64,000 bases of DNA from Limonium bicolor (lineage: Eukaryota > Streptophyta > Magnoliopsida > Caryophyllales > Plumbaginaceae), in contig CM041779.1 of assembly GCA_023374045.1 (NCBI GenBank), positions 265,928,131 through 265,992,130 on the forward strand. The letters run 5' to 3'. Below the pieces are notes generated by a model. It was not told the DNA's origin, did no database searches, and saw only the letters and a list, made by a program, of their open reading frames with translations. The position numbers and the translations under genes were made by a program. This document shows positions 10,301 to 22,465 of this stretch, piece after piece (position 1 is the stretch's first letter; every line of letters starts with the position of its first letter).

Positions 10301-12012
10301 ACATTATATCCTCTCTCATCATATTTTCTCACCCAAATCAACTCATTCACAACAAACTTAATATAGTGCAATAATCTTAAATTGTATAGCACTAAGGCTC
10401 TTAAATGACATGGCTCTTAGGCCCTTAAATGACTTAAACTTAAACCCTGAATTTCCCACATATAAAAGCTTTCAACCTACAAATACACGCAACAATGCTC
10501 CCATAGCAGTATAAGTGTTCTCTTAATTCACCTTAAGCTCATCTTACTAACTCATTTCCATTGACTTCTTAATCATAAGTTCATAAGCTTGTTTAAATTC
10601 TTTTTCCTAGGTTATATAACCCATTACATAATGTAAGCTTTAAGCTACATTAGTACTTATCTAGATCTCGTTCCTTAAAACCTTAAACCACCATTAGGTA
10701 AGCAATTTACCTTACTTTCCTCAAGTTTCTCTTAACTTTCTCCTTAGGCTTTTTCCCTTGGGAATCTCGGCCACCATCTTAATTTCCCTTGCCAATGTTC
10801 TAATCAATATACAATGACTCTCATGAGTGCTAAACAATACACTAACCTTAAGGAGTAAACCCTAGGTTAAAATGTGTTCTAAGGTATTAAAATGACTGTT
10901 TTACCTTGGAGTCTTAAGATAGGCTTGGATATGAATCCAGAAGGACCTCCTCTAGCCCTTGGAGAATAGAATCAAGCTAGAACAATGGATAAAACAAGGC
11001 TCCATGAGAAGGTAATTTTCGGTCATGAAGGAAAAGTGATGGAAACTTGGTGTTTCTTACATTTTCCTTACCTCAAGAGAATGGAGAAGCTAATAAACTC
11101 TTCAAACTTGATTTTCCTCCATCAAATGGCGTTTTCCCATGGCTCCAAAATGAAGCTTTTCAAATTTTGAAAAGATAGAAAGCTAGAGCTTGAGCTAACT
11201 AAGAATAATATGTGTTTAGTTTTTGATTTGGAGCTAAAATGGAGTCTTGGTGGGAAAAGCAAGGTGTGGCAACAATGGAGCTGGTTCTCACGTGAATGGA
11301 GAAGAGAGAAGGCAGGGGTAACCGGTGGGAAGAAGAGAAGTGAAGAGAAAGAAGAAGAAAGGTAGCTTATGAGAAGATATTTTGTTTTAAAAAGCAAATA
11401 ATAACTTTTCTTATTTCCCTCTTCTTTTCTTAAGTTGGATGACTCATGTGTTGACTCACCACTCTCAAAAATCGGCCCCCTTGTTAAATAAGGGTATTTT
11501 TGGCCTTTGTTGACCAATTAACTAAACTAAGTTGACTAAAGACTAAACTAGGCACTATTTGGCACTATTCACAAACTAGTGCACATATTTATGAAATTTT
11601 TGGTTTCCCATTGATTTAGGCTTCCTAATGTGATACTAATTACTACACATGTTGATTAAGGTATAATCATGGGCATTTAGCCACTCAAAACCCATTTCTA
11701 AGACAATTTCTCAAAAAGGTGCTTTAAGGAGTCTTAAAGCACATTTTGTGTTTAAGCTTGTTTTTGAGCTTGGTTTTCTTTTGTAATTGATTTAACATGT
11801 CCATTAGCATGTTAATAAAGTCTTATAATGATACTTGGGTGCTAATCAAAGTCACTCCAAGCTTAGAGCACATTTTTGCTTAAATTGCCCTTAAGGCGTT
11901 TTCTTGTGTTTTCCTTGGTTTAAATTGTCTACCAATGTTTCTATAGCATGTTTTAGCCTTATTACATCTTAACTTGATGCTTACTTAGCATACTTAGGTT
12001 TGGGGTATTTCA
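7379..12012 (-). repeat. Tekay-1 3' LTR (LTR A), 4.63 kb
   Basis: Runs from TGTAACACCC to GGGGTATTTCA on the plus strand, which in element orientation is the 3' LTR. The same sequence recurs at 17265-21841 and, more diverged, at 36521-40397/55179-55538. It contains a GACCGACC/GGTCGGTC array (9022-9281) and, in element sense, a pyrimidine-rich leader-like stretch near 11270-11400. It has no gene; small ORFs here recur in the other LTR copies because they are LTR sequence. Confidence 0.95.
9022..9281. repeat. GACCGACCCA/GGGTCGGTC array in LTR A
   Basis: About four units, each holding GACCGACCCA, a short spacer, then GGGTCGGTCC and a CATTCCAGAAACTTTT-like tail. The two arms are reverse complements, so each unit can fold. 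Unit spacing is 65-85 bp. The counterpart arrays in LTR B and LTR E differ in unit number and wording. Confidence 0.85.
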
Positions 12013-12030
12013 ATCTGCCCCCCTTAAAAG
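12013..12030 (-). other. Polypurine tract of Tekay-1
   Basis: On the minus strand CTTTTAAGGGGGGCAGAT leads directly into the LTR start TGAAATACC. It marks the upstream edge of the 3' LTR. Confidence 0.85.
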
Positions 12031-12260
12031 AACTTTGTCCCCAAAGTACCCATGCATCTTATCTTATTAGAATACATGTCTTACCTCATTCAATGGATCA
12101 AATAGATCACACTTATATGTACTTAATCTTATTGACTCATTAGATTCATCATGTGCTTATACTCTAATATCACACAACATGCTTAAGCACGTATAGCACT
12201 CAAAATTCCTTTTGTTCCTTTTGATGATTAAAACAATCACATAATTTTCATCGTATTCTC

Positions 12261-12390
12261 CCATGTCACCGGTCCGTAGACAAAGGCTCATTCGTCCTCG
12301 TCACCATGGGCCAGAATACAAAACAACACTGCTCTCCCCATGTCACCGGTCCGAAGACAAAGGCTCGTGCGTCCTCGACTTCATGGGCGA
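12261..12390. repeat. 52-bp direct repeat, 2 copies
   Basis: CCCATGTCACCGGTCCGWAG followed by ACAAAGGCTC and CGTCCTCG..CATGGGC occurs at about 12261-12310 and 12336-12388, in the 3' untranslated part of Tekay-1. Confidence 0.8.
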
Positions 12391-13175
12391 GACTCAGTAA
12401 AAAGGAAATCCTTTTTACGAGGTCATGTGTGGAATAATTCCTCTAATTAAAAATACAATCAACTCCAATTTCATTTTATCCTAAAGCCTCTATTCTTAGT
12501 GTGATTTAATTGTGACCACTGGTAGGGAGTTTCAGGAATCATCCAACCCTGATGTGATCAGCATCAGTGTTGAACTATCCTTCCACCCCAATTTGTGTTC
12601 GGTTTCCCTTGATCCCTTGAAAATCAAGTTCCACCTCTCACGTCATTTTCAAACATCAAATAATTCACTCATTTCCAATTTTCTATCTTTTTAGTCTTTC
12701 TAGTCGTAATCAATACATCTCCAAGGTGTGGACTCAGTCCATCAAACATTCCCAAATCATCTCTTAGTAATTACGGCAGGATTCTCATTCCTACTAAGTT
12801 CTATATCAGTCTCATAATAATTCTCATCATCTTATACCTTATAGCATTACTATTTCCTACCTCATACTCGTATCGAACAGTATCCCATAGTGTTATCTTA
12901 TTCTTATCTCACACATACTTCCATATCAACTCATATCTCATATATTGCTTATTCCTTAAGTCTCCTTAATCTTCTTCACTAATTCTCTTAACTTGTACTC
13001 ACACCGGAGTTTACAAGATAGGTACTTAATATGTATGGTATTCACATCTACCGTGCGCACTAACCATAATTAATCTCAAAATGTTTATGTGCAAACAAAT
13101 TCTCAAATTATTTTGTGCTATGCACACCGTAGTTTATGTATTCAATACATAAACATACGCTAAGCGGTTTTCACT

Positions 13176-13196
13176 CTACCCCCCTTAAAAATGGAT
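13176..13196 (-). other. Second PPT-like motif in Tekay-1
   Basis: Minus strand CATTTTTAAGGGGGGTAGAG, close in wording to the LTR-adjacent PPT (TTTTAAGGGGGGCAGA), but 1.16 kb upstream of the 3' LTR. Confidence 0.5.
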
Positions 13197-13549
13197 TACG
13201 CCCATGTAATCAACATTATCTCATCCTTGAACATAGGTTCAAGATGTCTAATTCTCACCAAGCATTCCAGCTTCCATGTCATCTATCTCACTTATAATTC
13301 AATCAGAGGGTCATAACTATGTTAATGGTTTAGTCTCTGTATCAAGGATTCTTAACGGTACTTATACTATTTTCTTAACTTAATTTGGTCTAACCTCAAA
13401 GGTACTGATCCGCTAGCTTCCACTGCGCGACTCTGGTAATCTTAGGCTTAACTGCGTTTCTTATCGTTTCACAATATTGTATATCCTTCTGCCTCCTTAC
13501 AGTCTAGGAATACTGGTCTCTCAGTGGACATGTGTTATCCTTATATATA

Positions 13550-13680
13550 TACACGGCCTTAATGAGTTGTAACTCGTCTATCCATTCTCCCTGAAGATCT
13601 AATGTTCATACTCTTAGTGTTTTCTCAAGTGTCTAACTCGTTCTTTTCAACTGACCTTCGGTCTGAGGATGACCCTTAAT
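13550..13680 (-). pseudogene. Integrase remnant of Tekay-1
   Basis: Minus-strand translation gives GHPQTEGQLKRTS at about 13625-13675. This corresponds to the integrase block around the catalytic Glu (usually GYHPQTDGQTERVNQ), here with the Glu region altered. Further on, TLRV*TLDLQGEWIDELQLI (13560-13615) corresponds to the following LRACVLDF.GSWDEYLPLIEF block. Stops and substitutions abound. The integrase would have joined cDNA ends to the chromosome; this copy cannot. Confidence 0.75.
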
Positions 13681-16600
13681 CTGAAACTACTGTTTAGTGC
13701 TTATTGCGCTTTACAGTTTAATCTCTTACGTCTGAAGACATGTCCAATGTCTGTGCTTAATAATCTGTGCTCTCGCACTTCATAGTCCTTAATTATTTGT
13801 TCTCTGATTCCTTTGTGTTGTTGGTTCAACTGAATTTTTCTCTTCGATTGTTTGCGGTAATAGCTGCTCTTGTCTGATCTTGCGTCGTTGTCCGTGGTAC
13901 GGAGTCGACTACTTCCCGTGTTCCTTACATCACTCATCTACATGCATGGGGTACCTTACTGGTACATTACTACTTACCCGACTAACTCATAAATAAGTCC
14001 GTCAGGCCTGCAAGCCCCTGTGGGGTGCAGTCGTCCCACGTCTCGTTTTAGTAAACTCATAGTGTCCGTCACACGTTTAGCTATTGCTAATTATGAAGTA
14101 TTCTGTTGTCGATCTCCTCTTCATCGTTCCATGATAACATTTATTGTTCTTCTTGAACTTAATCAAGGGAAATCCATTTACTGTGTTCTTAAGTATGGTA
14201 TGCTCTAGTTCCTTTCTGTATTCCGTACTGACTTGGTCTCTTAGTAACTGAGGTCTCTTTCCATAGAGCCTCTTATCTTGTTTCTCATATTCTGATCTAC
14301 TAGGAGCGCACTTCCAGTTCCTTAAGGAATGGGTAGTGTGCTTTCTGTGAAATCTTACCTCGCATGGTCTAGACTACTAGCGTTAATGCACAGTTCGTCT
14401 TGCATCTTATTTCCTTACTTATAACCATCTTAGCTCATAGATCTAATTGCCTCAGTGTCAATATTTGACGGCTTACGTGTGATGGTCGCTTTACTGCGCA
14501 CCATGACTTAATCCCCTTATATACATATTGTACTCACGGTTACCTCTACCGTGGAAGTTGGTCTTTACTCTGTTGCCCATTGATGGTGCAACTACTTACT
14601 CATTTATTCTAACATCTTATCTTATACCCAATTCCTTCCTAGTGTAAACACACTGGGGGTTCTCTAATTTCCGTGTTTGGCGGTTACCGTACCATGTTGT
14701 AAAATTGTTATCTCTTAATATGAAGGCATTCTGCATCAATATCAGGTTCGTAAGTAGGATAATTTCTCTCACATTCTTTCATCCTTTATGATGTTATTTA
14801 CTATATAATCTAACCGGTTACCGAAGAAGTCAATTGTTGAATCACAAGCTCTTCTGAGCGTTGGTCACCTGACGTGCCATAGCGTGCACTCACCATGTTT
14901 ATCTCTGACGACTACTGATTCTCAAATCCCGGGTGTTGGGTATGAGGTCTGCCTATGCAGCCTCCCTTATTACTCAAGTATATCTGGTATGTTTTAAGGT
15001 AATCTCAAGGTTTACAGTTTCTATTCTCTAACAAAAGCGTATTATATCTCTAATAAGTGAAAGCCCTTTCTGAGGGGTTTATTTCCACTCATGGCCTCAC
15101 AACAAGGAGAGGTATCCCTACCCTAAAAGGCATGGTTCGTTCTCCGCCCCTACCAATGTACTATCTCATTATTCTCATTGGTGCCTTTTCCTGGCAATAT
15201 TTTCCACAATCTAAGTTATAGGTTTGTAACCGTTCACATCTACACGTTATAGTTCCTTCATGGCTTGAATAAGCTCTTTTACAACTTACTGCACCTCGGG
15301 CTCTGATGTGGTTAACAACCTTGGCTCGTAGGCTCTTAGTGCTTAACGTCTCAGTTCATTATTTGTACTCTTACTCATCCGTAGGTCATCTCCATACATT
15401 TCGGGTTCTTTGAACACTATCCACCGTCAGGTTACATGTTAAATGTAGTATCGGGTCTCATGGCAAGTTGCTGCCTCCTGCTTCCTGCTCTGGAAGTTTG
15501 TTCAGATGATCTAAGGTTACTTAGTGTCTGTGACGATGCTGTCGTTTTCATAGACTTGCGCCTTTAAAATATTATGGATTGGTTCGTACGAGGCATCTGC
15601 CTTACAGTGTCTAAGTTGGATATTTATCCAAGTTATCAGGTGCCTCCATCTTACGCTTCATTCAACTCTCGTTGACTACGCCACCCGTTGATGATTAGTC
15701 ATACTTGGGTGTTAATGAGTCAGGCAACAATACTAACTTTCATTTATCGGTTTGTTCGGCTCGACTATGCCCACTCTGTGGGGGTAGTCCTCTGAGTTTT
15801 CCTCTGTCAGAATTGCATGTCCTTAACCCTTAGTAGGTTATAGCTTAAGTTCATTTCCTCTATCCCTGTTTTCGGGGTTTACTAACATATTCAACGAAGA
15901 TTGTTGTTATTGGTATTCTTAATGGTCATCTCGGGAATTCTATCCCGTTCCTGTTGGAAGTCGTTCTGTCGACTACCTTCATTGTATTTCTTGATACATT
16001 CCTTGTATGTTGTTACTTACGTAGTGTTTTGCTCGGATTACTGAGCAATCTCTTAGGTTCTTCTCTTTGAGATCCGGGTTTGGTGTTCTTACCATACTGT
16101 CGGTTGTTGTTGTCGTAGTAGGTTGTACTGTGGTTAAAATTTTTTTATCCTTTAATATTCCGTCTAAGTTCAGCTCCCTGCTGACTGGTGTGTCGGCTCA
16201 TCTTATCATGGTCAGGCCATTCGGCCTTTCCAAGGTCTCATTTTCCCGTTCTTATGGATTTACAGTCCGGTATTAAAATGTACTACAACTGTAGCATTCT
16301 ACTATCTCGCCAGGTTGGCTTTCCGTGTAGCTTAACCGTGGTAGCACTTGCAAGATGGGCTACCGGTGCTGAGCGCGTCGGTAGGGGTACTTCCACTTAG
16401 TTTCTATATCTTTGCCAGTCCTCGGGACTCCTTCGATGTTCTCTTATATTGGATAACTAGCCATCCGGCAGTTTCCTTGTTGGTTGAGAGCACTGTCATT
16501 TGTCAGGGCGTTCCTCTTTCTGAGGGAATCCCCTTGTTATTTTCTTGCATCTTAATCCTCGCTCCCGTTTCCACACATTATGTAGGGGGTTACTAAGTAA

Positions 16601-17246
16601 TGATTCCCCTTTAGGCACTACATCGTAGTCCTATTCTGGTATACAGTTGTACGAGTCCTTATTGTCGCCTGCGCTATGTCAGCCAGGTTTGTAACCCTTC
16701 TCATTGTATGGGGTCCGGAGTTCCCGTTTCTAACTGGACTTTCCAGTAATCTTAACTCTCATGCCTTGTATCATCCCACTGTTATGCTCATTCGGACCAC
16801 TGTCCGATACTCATGTCGTTTATCTAATCATTCGTATTGCGGTGTAACTCGACTGCGTAGCATGTCGACCCATGTTGCCGGTAATTTCCGTTCCCTTATT
16901 GGTAGAATTCCATTGGTAGCGCCTGTTTCACTGTTGCGCTCCAGTTAAAATGTTCAAGTTCTCATAAACTGTTGTACAACAAGATGTTCCTCGTATTGTT
17001 TATTGTTAACTAACCACCAGATCGAGTTTCCCCGAGTAAGAGAAGGCTTTCTTCTCTCTGGTGTTTGTTCCCCGTATTCAAAGTTAGGGATGTGGAGGGC
17101 GGGCTTAGGTACTATGGATATCCGGTAAACACCTGGAAGTCCTAGCTAACGCACCTCTCACTCTAACACTCAACCCTTAACCCATAACTCAAACTCAACC
17201 TCTGTATTCTTCTAAGTTCGGTAATTCTTGTCTTCAGAGTGTAACT

Positions 17247-17260
17247 ACGCTCTGATACCA
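17247..17260 (-). other. PBS of Tekay-1 (initiator Met tRNA type)
   Basis: On the minus strand TGGTATCAGAGCGT lies four bases inside the right LTR. This is the usual plant Met-tRNA primer site, and it fixes the right LTR as the 5' LTR. Confidence 0.95.
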
Positions 17261-17264
17261 CTTT

Positions 17265-20200
17265 TGTAACACCCATCTTGATCCAGTCGGGGTTATCTCA
17301 AACTTATCACCATATATACAAACGTTGCAGCGGATTCAAATACCTTCCAGGACCTTGCCACGGTTTGACTAACATAATATACCGAACTTTAGTACTTATA
17401 AGTCTTAACCAAATACATATCATTCTTATAATCCCCTCACATCCTATACAACTTACTAACTCAAAATACCATACGAGTGTACATGCACAACTCGTAGGCC
17501 ACACTTAACCCGTAACACGTCTACCCCATCTTACTCTCATGGCGGGCGCCTTCTGACGTTCACCTGCGTAGTAAAAACAGCCCCCAATGGGGGTCAGCAA
17601 AATTGCTGGTACGATCCTCTCATGGCCCCCAAGCTAACATGGTTACGACGACTAATTGTCGATATCATAGAGGTTGATTAGATGCACAACATAATAGAAA
17701 GTGCAATAAACAACAAGCCAAATATGAACAATCAAAGTTCAAACACAATGAACGACTTAAATGCGTTCCCTTAATTAGTGAGTCAATTATTTAACTCCTT
17801 AAATTATGTTTCCACTTAATCACAGTCCAACCTTACCTTACCTCAATCTTAATCCTTATCTTAGTCTTAGAAAACAAACCATTCTTTAAATAAAAATGGA
17901 TGTAGCTTATCTCAGTCTCAGAGTACAAACCACTCTTTAAATAAAAATGGTAGTACCTTACCTCAAACCTTATCTTAATCTTAGAATACAAACCATTCTT
18001 TAAGTAGAAACATTTGTATCTTATCTCAATGTTTATTTTGTCGGGTCAAAAGCAACTCTAGCCAATGAGCTATTAACTCCATTGGTTGAATAAACAACTC
18101 ATCTTAAAATTTAGGATTTAGGTGATCCTACCGCACCATCTTAATGCCTCCTACCTTGGACTGGATGTCCAATGTAGATGAGGCGGCAACCGACCCTAGG
18201 CAACAAGTCCGAAGACAAGTCCTTAAGTGGAAGTCGGATCTGCTTTAGATACCGACCCCCTTTCCTTAACATGCATGACCAGAGTCAGTCCCGGATTCCT
18301 CACTCCCCCCAAGTTCCAGTTAGTAGAAGTCTCAAGACAATGTGTGTTGGTTAAACCTCTTTCGGATATTAACAAACTAATATTAGGGAGCGTTCCTTAG
18401 TCTCACACAATTCCTTACTAAACGTTGGTTAGTAAGTTCTCACGGTAAGTTGTGTTAGATTTCAAACATCACATAACAATACATTAAACATAATGTTCTA
18501 GTTGCATGCTTTATCTTGTTTAGCCGGCACACATAAACAGATAGCACACAAGCCGAGGGACACCTCGTTAGCAAGCAGGTCACAAGAAGAACTGTACCGT
18601 TCACCGTTGGTCGTTCGGTTGCTTACTCTCCTCCGGAGTTCCACTTACTCAAACCCTACAACATTAATCGAATCGGGTGGTTAACTTCTTAACTTAACTC
18701 AACTTATTCAACTTACTTAGGCATCAAAGATCCCCACCTAACACCTCTTAAGTTTTAAAACTTAATCTTACATACTTAACCTTAAACATTTAAGTTTATA
18801 CTTAACTTAATCCCTTAGGTCTTTATATTCCTAATCATCATTGCCCTCTTAATGGGGTACCATTAATAAAACTAAACCCTCTTAGGGTTTCTTTTTTTGT
18901 TTTGATCTTAAGGGTCGACCGACCTAACCCCTGGGTCGGTCCATTCCAGTAATTTTTTCCGTCCTCTAAAACTTATCCGACCGACCCAAAACCCTCTGGG
19001 TCGGTCCATTACAGAAACTTTTCGTTTGTTAAATTTTGCCTGACCGACCGACCCAAGGCCCTCTGGGTCGGTTCGTTCCAGAGACATTTCCGCTGGGTTA
19101 ACAAGGTCCGACCGACCCAGGCAAGGTCGGTCCACTGGGTCGGTCCAGTGCAGAAACTTCCCAAAAATTGTCTATTTGTTCCCAAACTTTTCCACAAGTT
19201 CCTCCATATGTCCTAATGCCATTTAGGCACTTAAACTCACCTTAAAACAACCACCAAACTCATTAAAACAACCACCAAAGATCTTCTTAAACATTTACTA
19301 AATTCTTACAAAAACTCCTAGCACTTATCATATAGTTCCTTACATTTCCAACTTGTAACCTTACCAAAACTTCAACCAACCCAAGTGTTCCCTCCTTAAC
19401 AGTGTGACCACTTCTTAAACATCATTTTTCATCTTCAGTTCATTTACCAAAACTTCCTCAAGTCATCTTGCATATCCATGCACAAATTCCTCTCTTTTCC
19501 ATTGGTTACTCATCAACCTAAACTCATGAACTTACCTATACATTTCCTCCCATCTTCTTAGCACCTTAACATTGTTCTTCATTTAACTTGTCCATGATAC
19601 ACCCTCCTTAGACATTTCCATCTCCTTTACCCAATTCACTCACCATTCACATGATCATACCCTATTATACATTCTTAGTCTTTTTCCTTGACAATTTACA
19701 ACATTCCCTTGCAATTCTCTCTTCCATCACCCAAGTCCACTCATTAACATCCACTAAAACCTTATTAATCCACTACTAGCATCTTCACCACTTACACAAG
19801 CTACCAAGATCTCTCATTGTTATATTCTCAAGTTCATACCTAAATCACCTCAAAACATTATACATCATTTCCTCCAGATTTTTGCTCAAGTCTTAACATT
19901 CCTCATACCATGATTTTGGTGTGTTTAATACACCCACCTAACCTCTAATTCCTCCTAGACAACTCTAGGTCATTCTAAACCTCAAGAACTCCTTAGTTAA
20001 CTCATCTCCACTCAAATTCCTTTTAATGATTCCTAGTAAATCCTAGGTCATATTAATTCACCACAATCACTTAAACACTTTGTTTTCTACTCGAATTTCG
20101 CCATAGCTTCTCTAGTATATTATCATGCCCAAATGCATTGTTTTTCTCATTCAATCATCTCACACACATTATATCCTTTCTCATCATATTTTCTCACCCA

Positions 20201-21841
20201 AATCAACTCATTCAGAACAAACTTAATATAGTGCAATAATCTTAAATTACATAGCACTAAGGCTCTTAAATGACATGGCTCTTAGGCCCTTAAATGACTT
20301 AAACTTAAACACTGAATTTCCCACTTATAAAAGCTTTCAACCTGCAAATACACACAACAATGCTCCCGTAGCAATATAAGTGTTCTCTTAATTCACCTTA
20401 GTCACAAGTTCATAAGCTTGTTTAAATTCTTTTTCCTAGGTTATATAACCCATTACATAATGTAAGCTTTATGCTACATTAGTACTTATCTAGATCTCAT
20501 TCCTTAAAACCTTAAACCACCATTAGGTAAGCAATTTACCTTACTTTCCTCAAGTTTCTCTTAACTTTCTCCTTAGGCTTTTTCCCTAAGGAATCTAGGC
20601 CACCATCTTAATTTCCCTTGCCAATGTTCTAATCAATATACAATGACTCTCATTAGTGCTAAACAATACACTAACCTTAAGGAGTAAACCCTAGGTTAAA
20701 ATGTGTTCTAAGGTATTAAAATGAATGTTTTACCTTGGAGTCTTAAGATAGGCTTGGATATGAATCAAGAAGGACCTCCTCTAGCCCTTGGAGAATAGAA
20801 TCAAGCTAGAAAAATGGATGAAAAAAGGCTCCATGAGAAGGTAATTTTCGGTCATGAAGGAAAAGTGATGGAAACTTGGTTTTTCTTACATTTTTCTTAC
20901 CTCAAGAGAATGGAGAAGCTAATGAACTCTTCAAACTTGATTTTTCTCCATCAAATGGCGATTTCCCATGGCTCCAAAATGAAGCTTTTCAAATTTTTGA
21001 AAAGATAGAAAGCTAGAGCTTGAGCTAACTAAGAATAATATGTGTTTAGTTTTTGATTTGGAGCTAAAATGGAGACTTGGTGGGCAAAGCAAGGTATGGA
21101 AACAATGGAGCTGGTTCTCACATGAATGGAGAAGAGAGAAGGCAGGGGTAACCGGTGGGAAGAAGAGAAATGAAGAGAGAGACGAAGAAAGGTAGCTTAT
21201 GAGAAGATATTTTGTTTTAAAAAGTAAATAGTAACTTTTCTTATTTCCCTCTTCTTTTCTTAAGTTGGATGACTCATGTGGTGACTCACCACTCTCAAAA
21301 ATCGGCCCCCTTGTTAAATAAGGGTATTTTTGGCCTTTGTTGACCAATTAACTAAACTAAGTTGACTAAAGACTAAACTAGGCACTATTTGGCACTATTC
21401 ACAAACTAGTGCACATATTTGTGAAATATTTGGTTTCCCATTGATTTAGGCTTCCTAATGTGATACTAAATAGTACAAATGTTGATTAAGGTGTAATCAT
21501 GGGCATTTAGCCACTTAAAACCCATTTCTAAGACAATTTCTCAAAAAGGTGCTTTAAGGAGTCTTAAAGCACATTTTGTGTTTAAGCTTGTTTTGAGCTT
21601 GGTTTTCTTTTTTAATTGATTTAACATGTCCATTAGCATGTTAATAAAGTCTTATAATGATACTTGGGTGCTAATCGAAGTCACTCCAAGCTTAGAGCAC
21701 ATTTTTGCTTAAATTGCCCTTAAGGCGTTTTCTTGTGTTTTCCTTGGTTTAAATTGTCTACCAATGTTTCTAAGGCATTTTTTAGCCTTATTACATCTTA
21801 ACTTGATGTTTACTTAGCATACTTAGGTTTGGGGTATTTCA
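17265..21841 (-). repeat. Tekay-1 5' LTR (LTR B), 4.58 kb
   Basis: Same ends as LTR A. It lacks about 38 bp present in LTR A near 10540-10580 (junction near 20400) and has a shorter GACCGACC array (18914-19147). Transcription would start inside it and run leftward. The pyrimidine-rich stretch near 21100-21230 (element sense) resembles a leader and is kept in all Tekay-type LTRs of the window, but no TATA box stands out clearly. Confidence 0.95.
18914..19147. repeat. GACCGACC/GGTCGGTC array in LTR B
   Basis: About three to four foldable units as in LTR A, but with one segment near the start missing and small wording changes, for example a GACCGACCGACC extension near 19041. Confidence 0.85.
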
Positions 21842-21846
21842 ATGTG
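21842..21846. other. Target duplication of Tekay-1, right
   Basis: ATGTG directly after the LTR end GGGGTATTTCA; identical to 7374-7378. Confidence 0.95.
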
Positions 21847-22460
21847 AAGTGTGGGTCCCGACTTCTGGACTACCCGGGGGGTTTGTAGCTGGCTGTGTCA
21901 CCTTCTGACCGTCAAATCCAGCACCCTGATCGGTATTGCCCTTCATCTCCGGCCTAAAATCTCTGCTCTCGGGGTTCCGGAAGCACTCGTATGCTCGGTG
22001 TCCGTATACCCCACAGAAGTTGCACTCAACCTTATTACCCTTGCAGTCGAGCCCGGGGTGGCCCTTATGACACCGCTGACAGTAGTAGCGTCGTTGGTAG
22101 CCACCACCAGCTCCCTTCCCAGATTCTGTACCCTTTGGCACCTTCGAGCGCAGGGGCTTAGCAGCAATTGCATAAGTCAACTTCAGTGGCTCTTCTGTAG
22201 CCTTCTCAGTCTCCATCTTTCCCTTCTGACTCTTCTGGGCCAGAGGCTGGTACTTCCGTTTCTTGTACCCGCCCTGCCCCTGATTCTCAGCACTCTTACC
22301 GGCCGTCTTCCTCTTAGCGGCATTGTCTTCGTCCCTCAGCTGGACGGTTATCTCAAACTTAGCAGTGGCATGATAGCACTCCTGCTTTAAAAGTATTAGT
22401 TTCTCTCATTCTCAAGGTCTAAATCTTATTCACTTACTTGTATCTTAACCTTTCTCATTA
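21847..22460 (-). pseudogene. Tekay-2 gag, C-terminal half with zinc knuckles
   Basis: The nucleocapsid part of Tekay-2 gag, read leftward. A Lys/Gln/Gly-rich basic stretch precedes two knuckles. CQRCHKGHPGLDC has one residue fewer than the CX2CX4HX4C rule; CNFCGVYGHRAYEC fits it exactly. The part upstream of about 22390 has stops and a frame change. The N-terminal half continues at 35650, beyond the Athila insertion, and protease continues at 7373, beyond Tekay-1. Across the Tekay-1 insertion the gag and protease frames differ by one, so a frameshift lies in or beside that junction. Nucleocapsid knuckles bind the genomic RNA. Confidence 0.9.
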
Positions 22461-22465
22461 CCTGT
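22461..22465. other. Target duplication of Athila element, left
   Basis: CCTGT directly before TGTTGGG; the partner copy is at 35645-35649. Confidence 0.95.

Larger units (their letters stand above)
12031..17246 (-). other. Decayed interior of Tekay-1
   Basis: 5.2 kb where gag-pol is expected but where no ORF above about 90 codons survives in the coding sense. Visible pieces are an integrase remnant (13550-13680), a second PPT-like motif (13176-13196) and a 52-bp direct repeat (12261-12390). The order expected for this lineage (integrase left, RT middle, gag right) would fit the length, and weak nucleotide resemblance to the Tekay-2 RT region appears around 15600-15900. The leader before the PBS (17160-17246) resembles the Tekay-2 leader at 36430-36501. 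Confidence 0.65.
7379..21841 (-). mobile_element. Tekay-1: full-length Tekay-type element, 14.5 kb
   Basis: Two direct LTRs of 4.6 kb (7379-12012 and 17265-21841) bound a 5.25 kb interior. LTR ends in element orientation are TGAAATACCCC and GTGTTACA. A Met-tRNA PBS lies inside the right LTR and a PPT inside the left LTR, so the element reads leftward. Target duplication ATGTG stands at 7374-7378 and 21842-21846. It is inserted between gag and protease of Tekay-2, in the same orientation as its host. The LTRs look about 96-97% identical by eye, but the interior has almost no coding left. Confidence 0.95.

Noticed and set aside
10985..11170. 61-codon plus-strand ORF in LTR A, similar ORF at 20814-21008
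   Set aside because: Antisense to the element and shared only because the LTRs are duplicates.
11122..11517. 131-codon ORF in LTR A (minus), with a related 138-codon ORF at 20931-21347
   Set aside because: Both are the same LTR sequence in two copies; Ser/Leu-rich from a CT-rich leader-like stretch. The counterpart in LTR E (39944-40141) is shortened and the Tekay-3 version is not alike, so protein coding is not conserved.
12013..17264. Possible captured host gene inside Tekay-1
   Set aside because: Searched by eye in six frames for exon-like stretches; only integrase scraps were found, in the position expected for pol.
21851..22390. 179-codon plus-strand ORF
   Set aside because: Antisense shadow of the Tekay-2 gag zinc-knuckle region.
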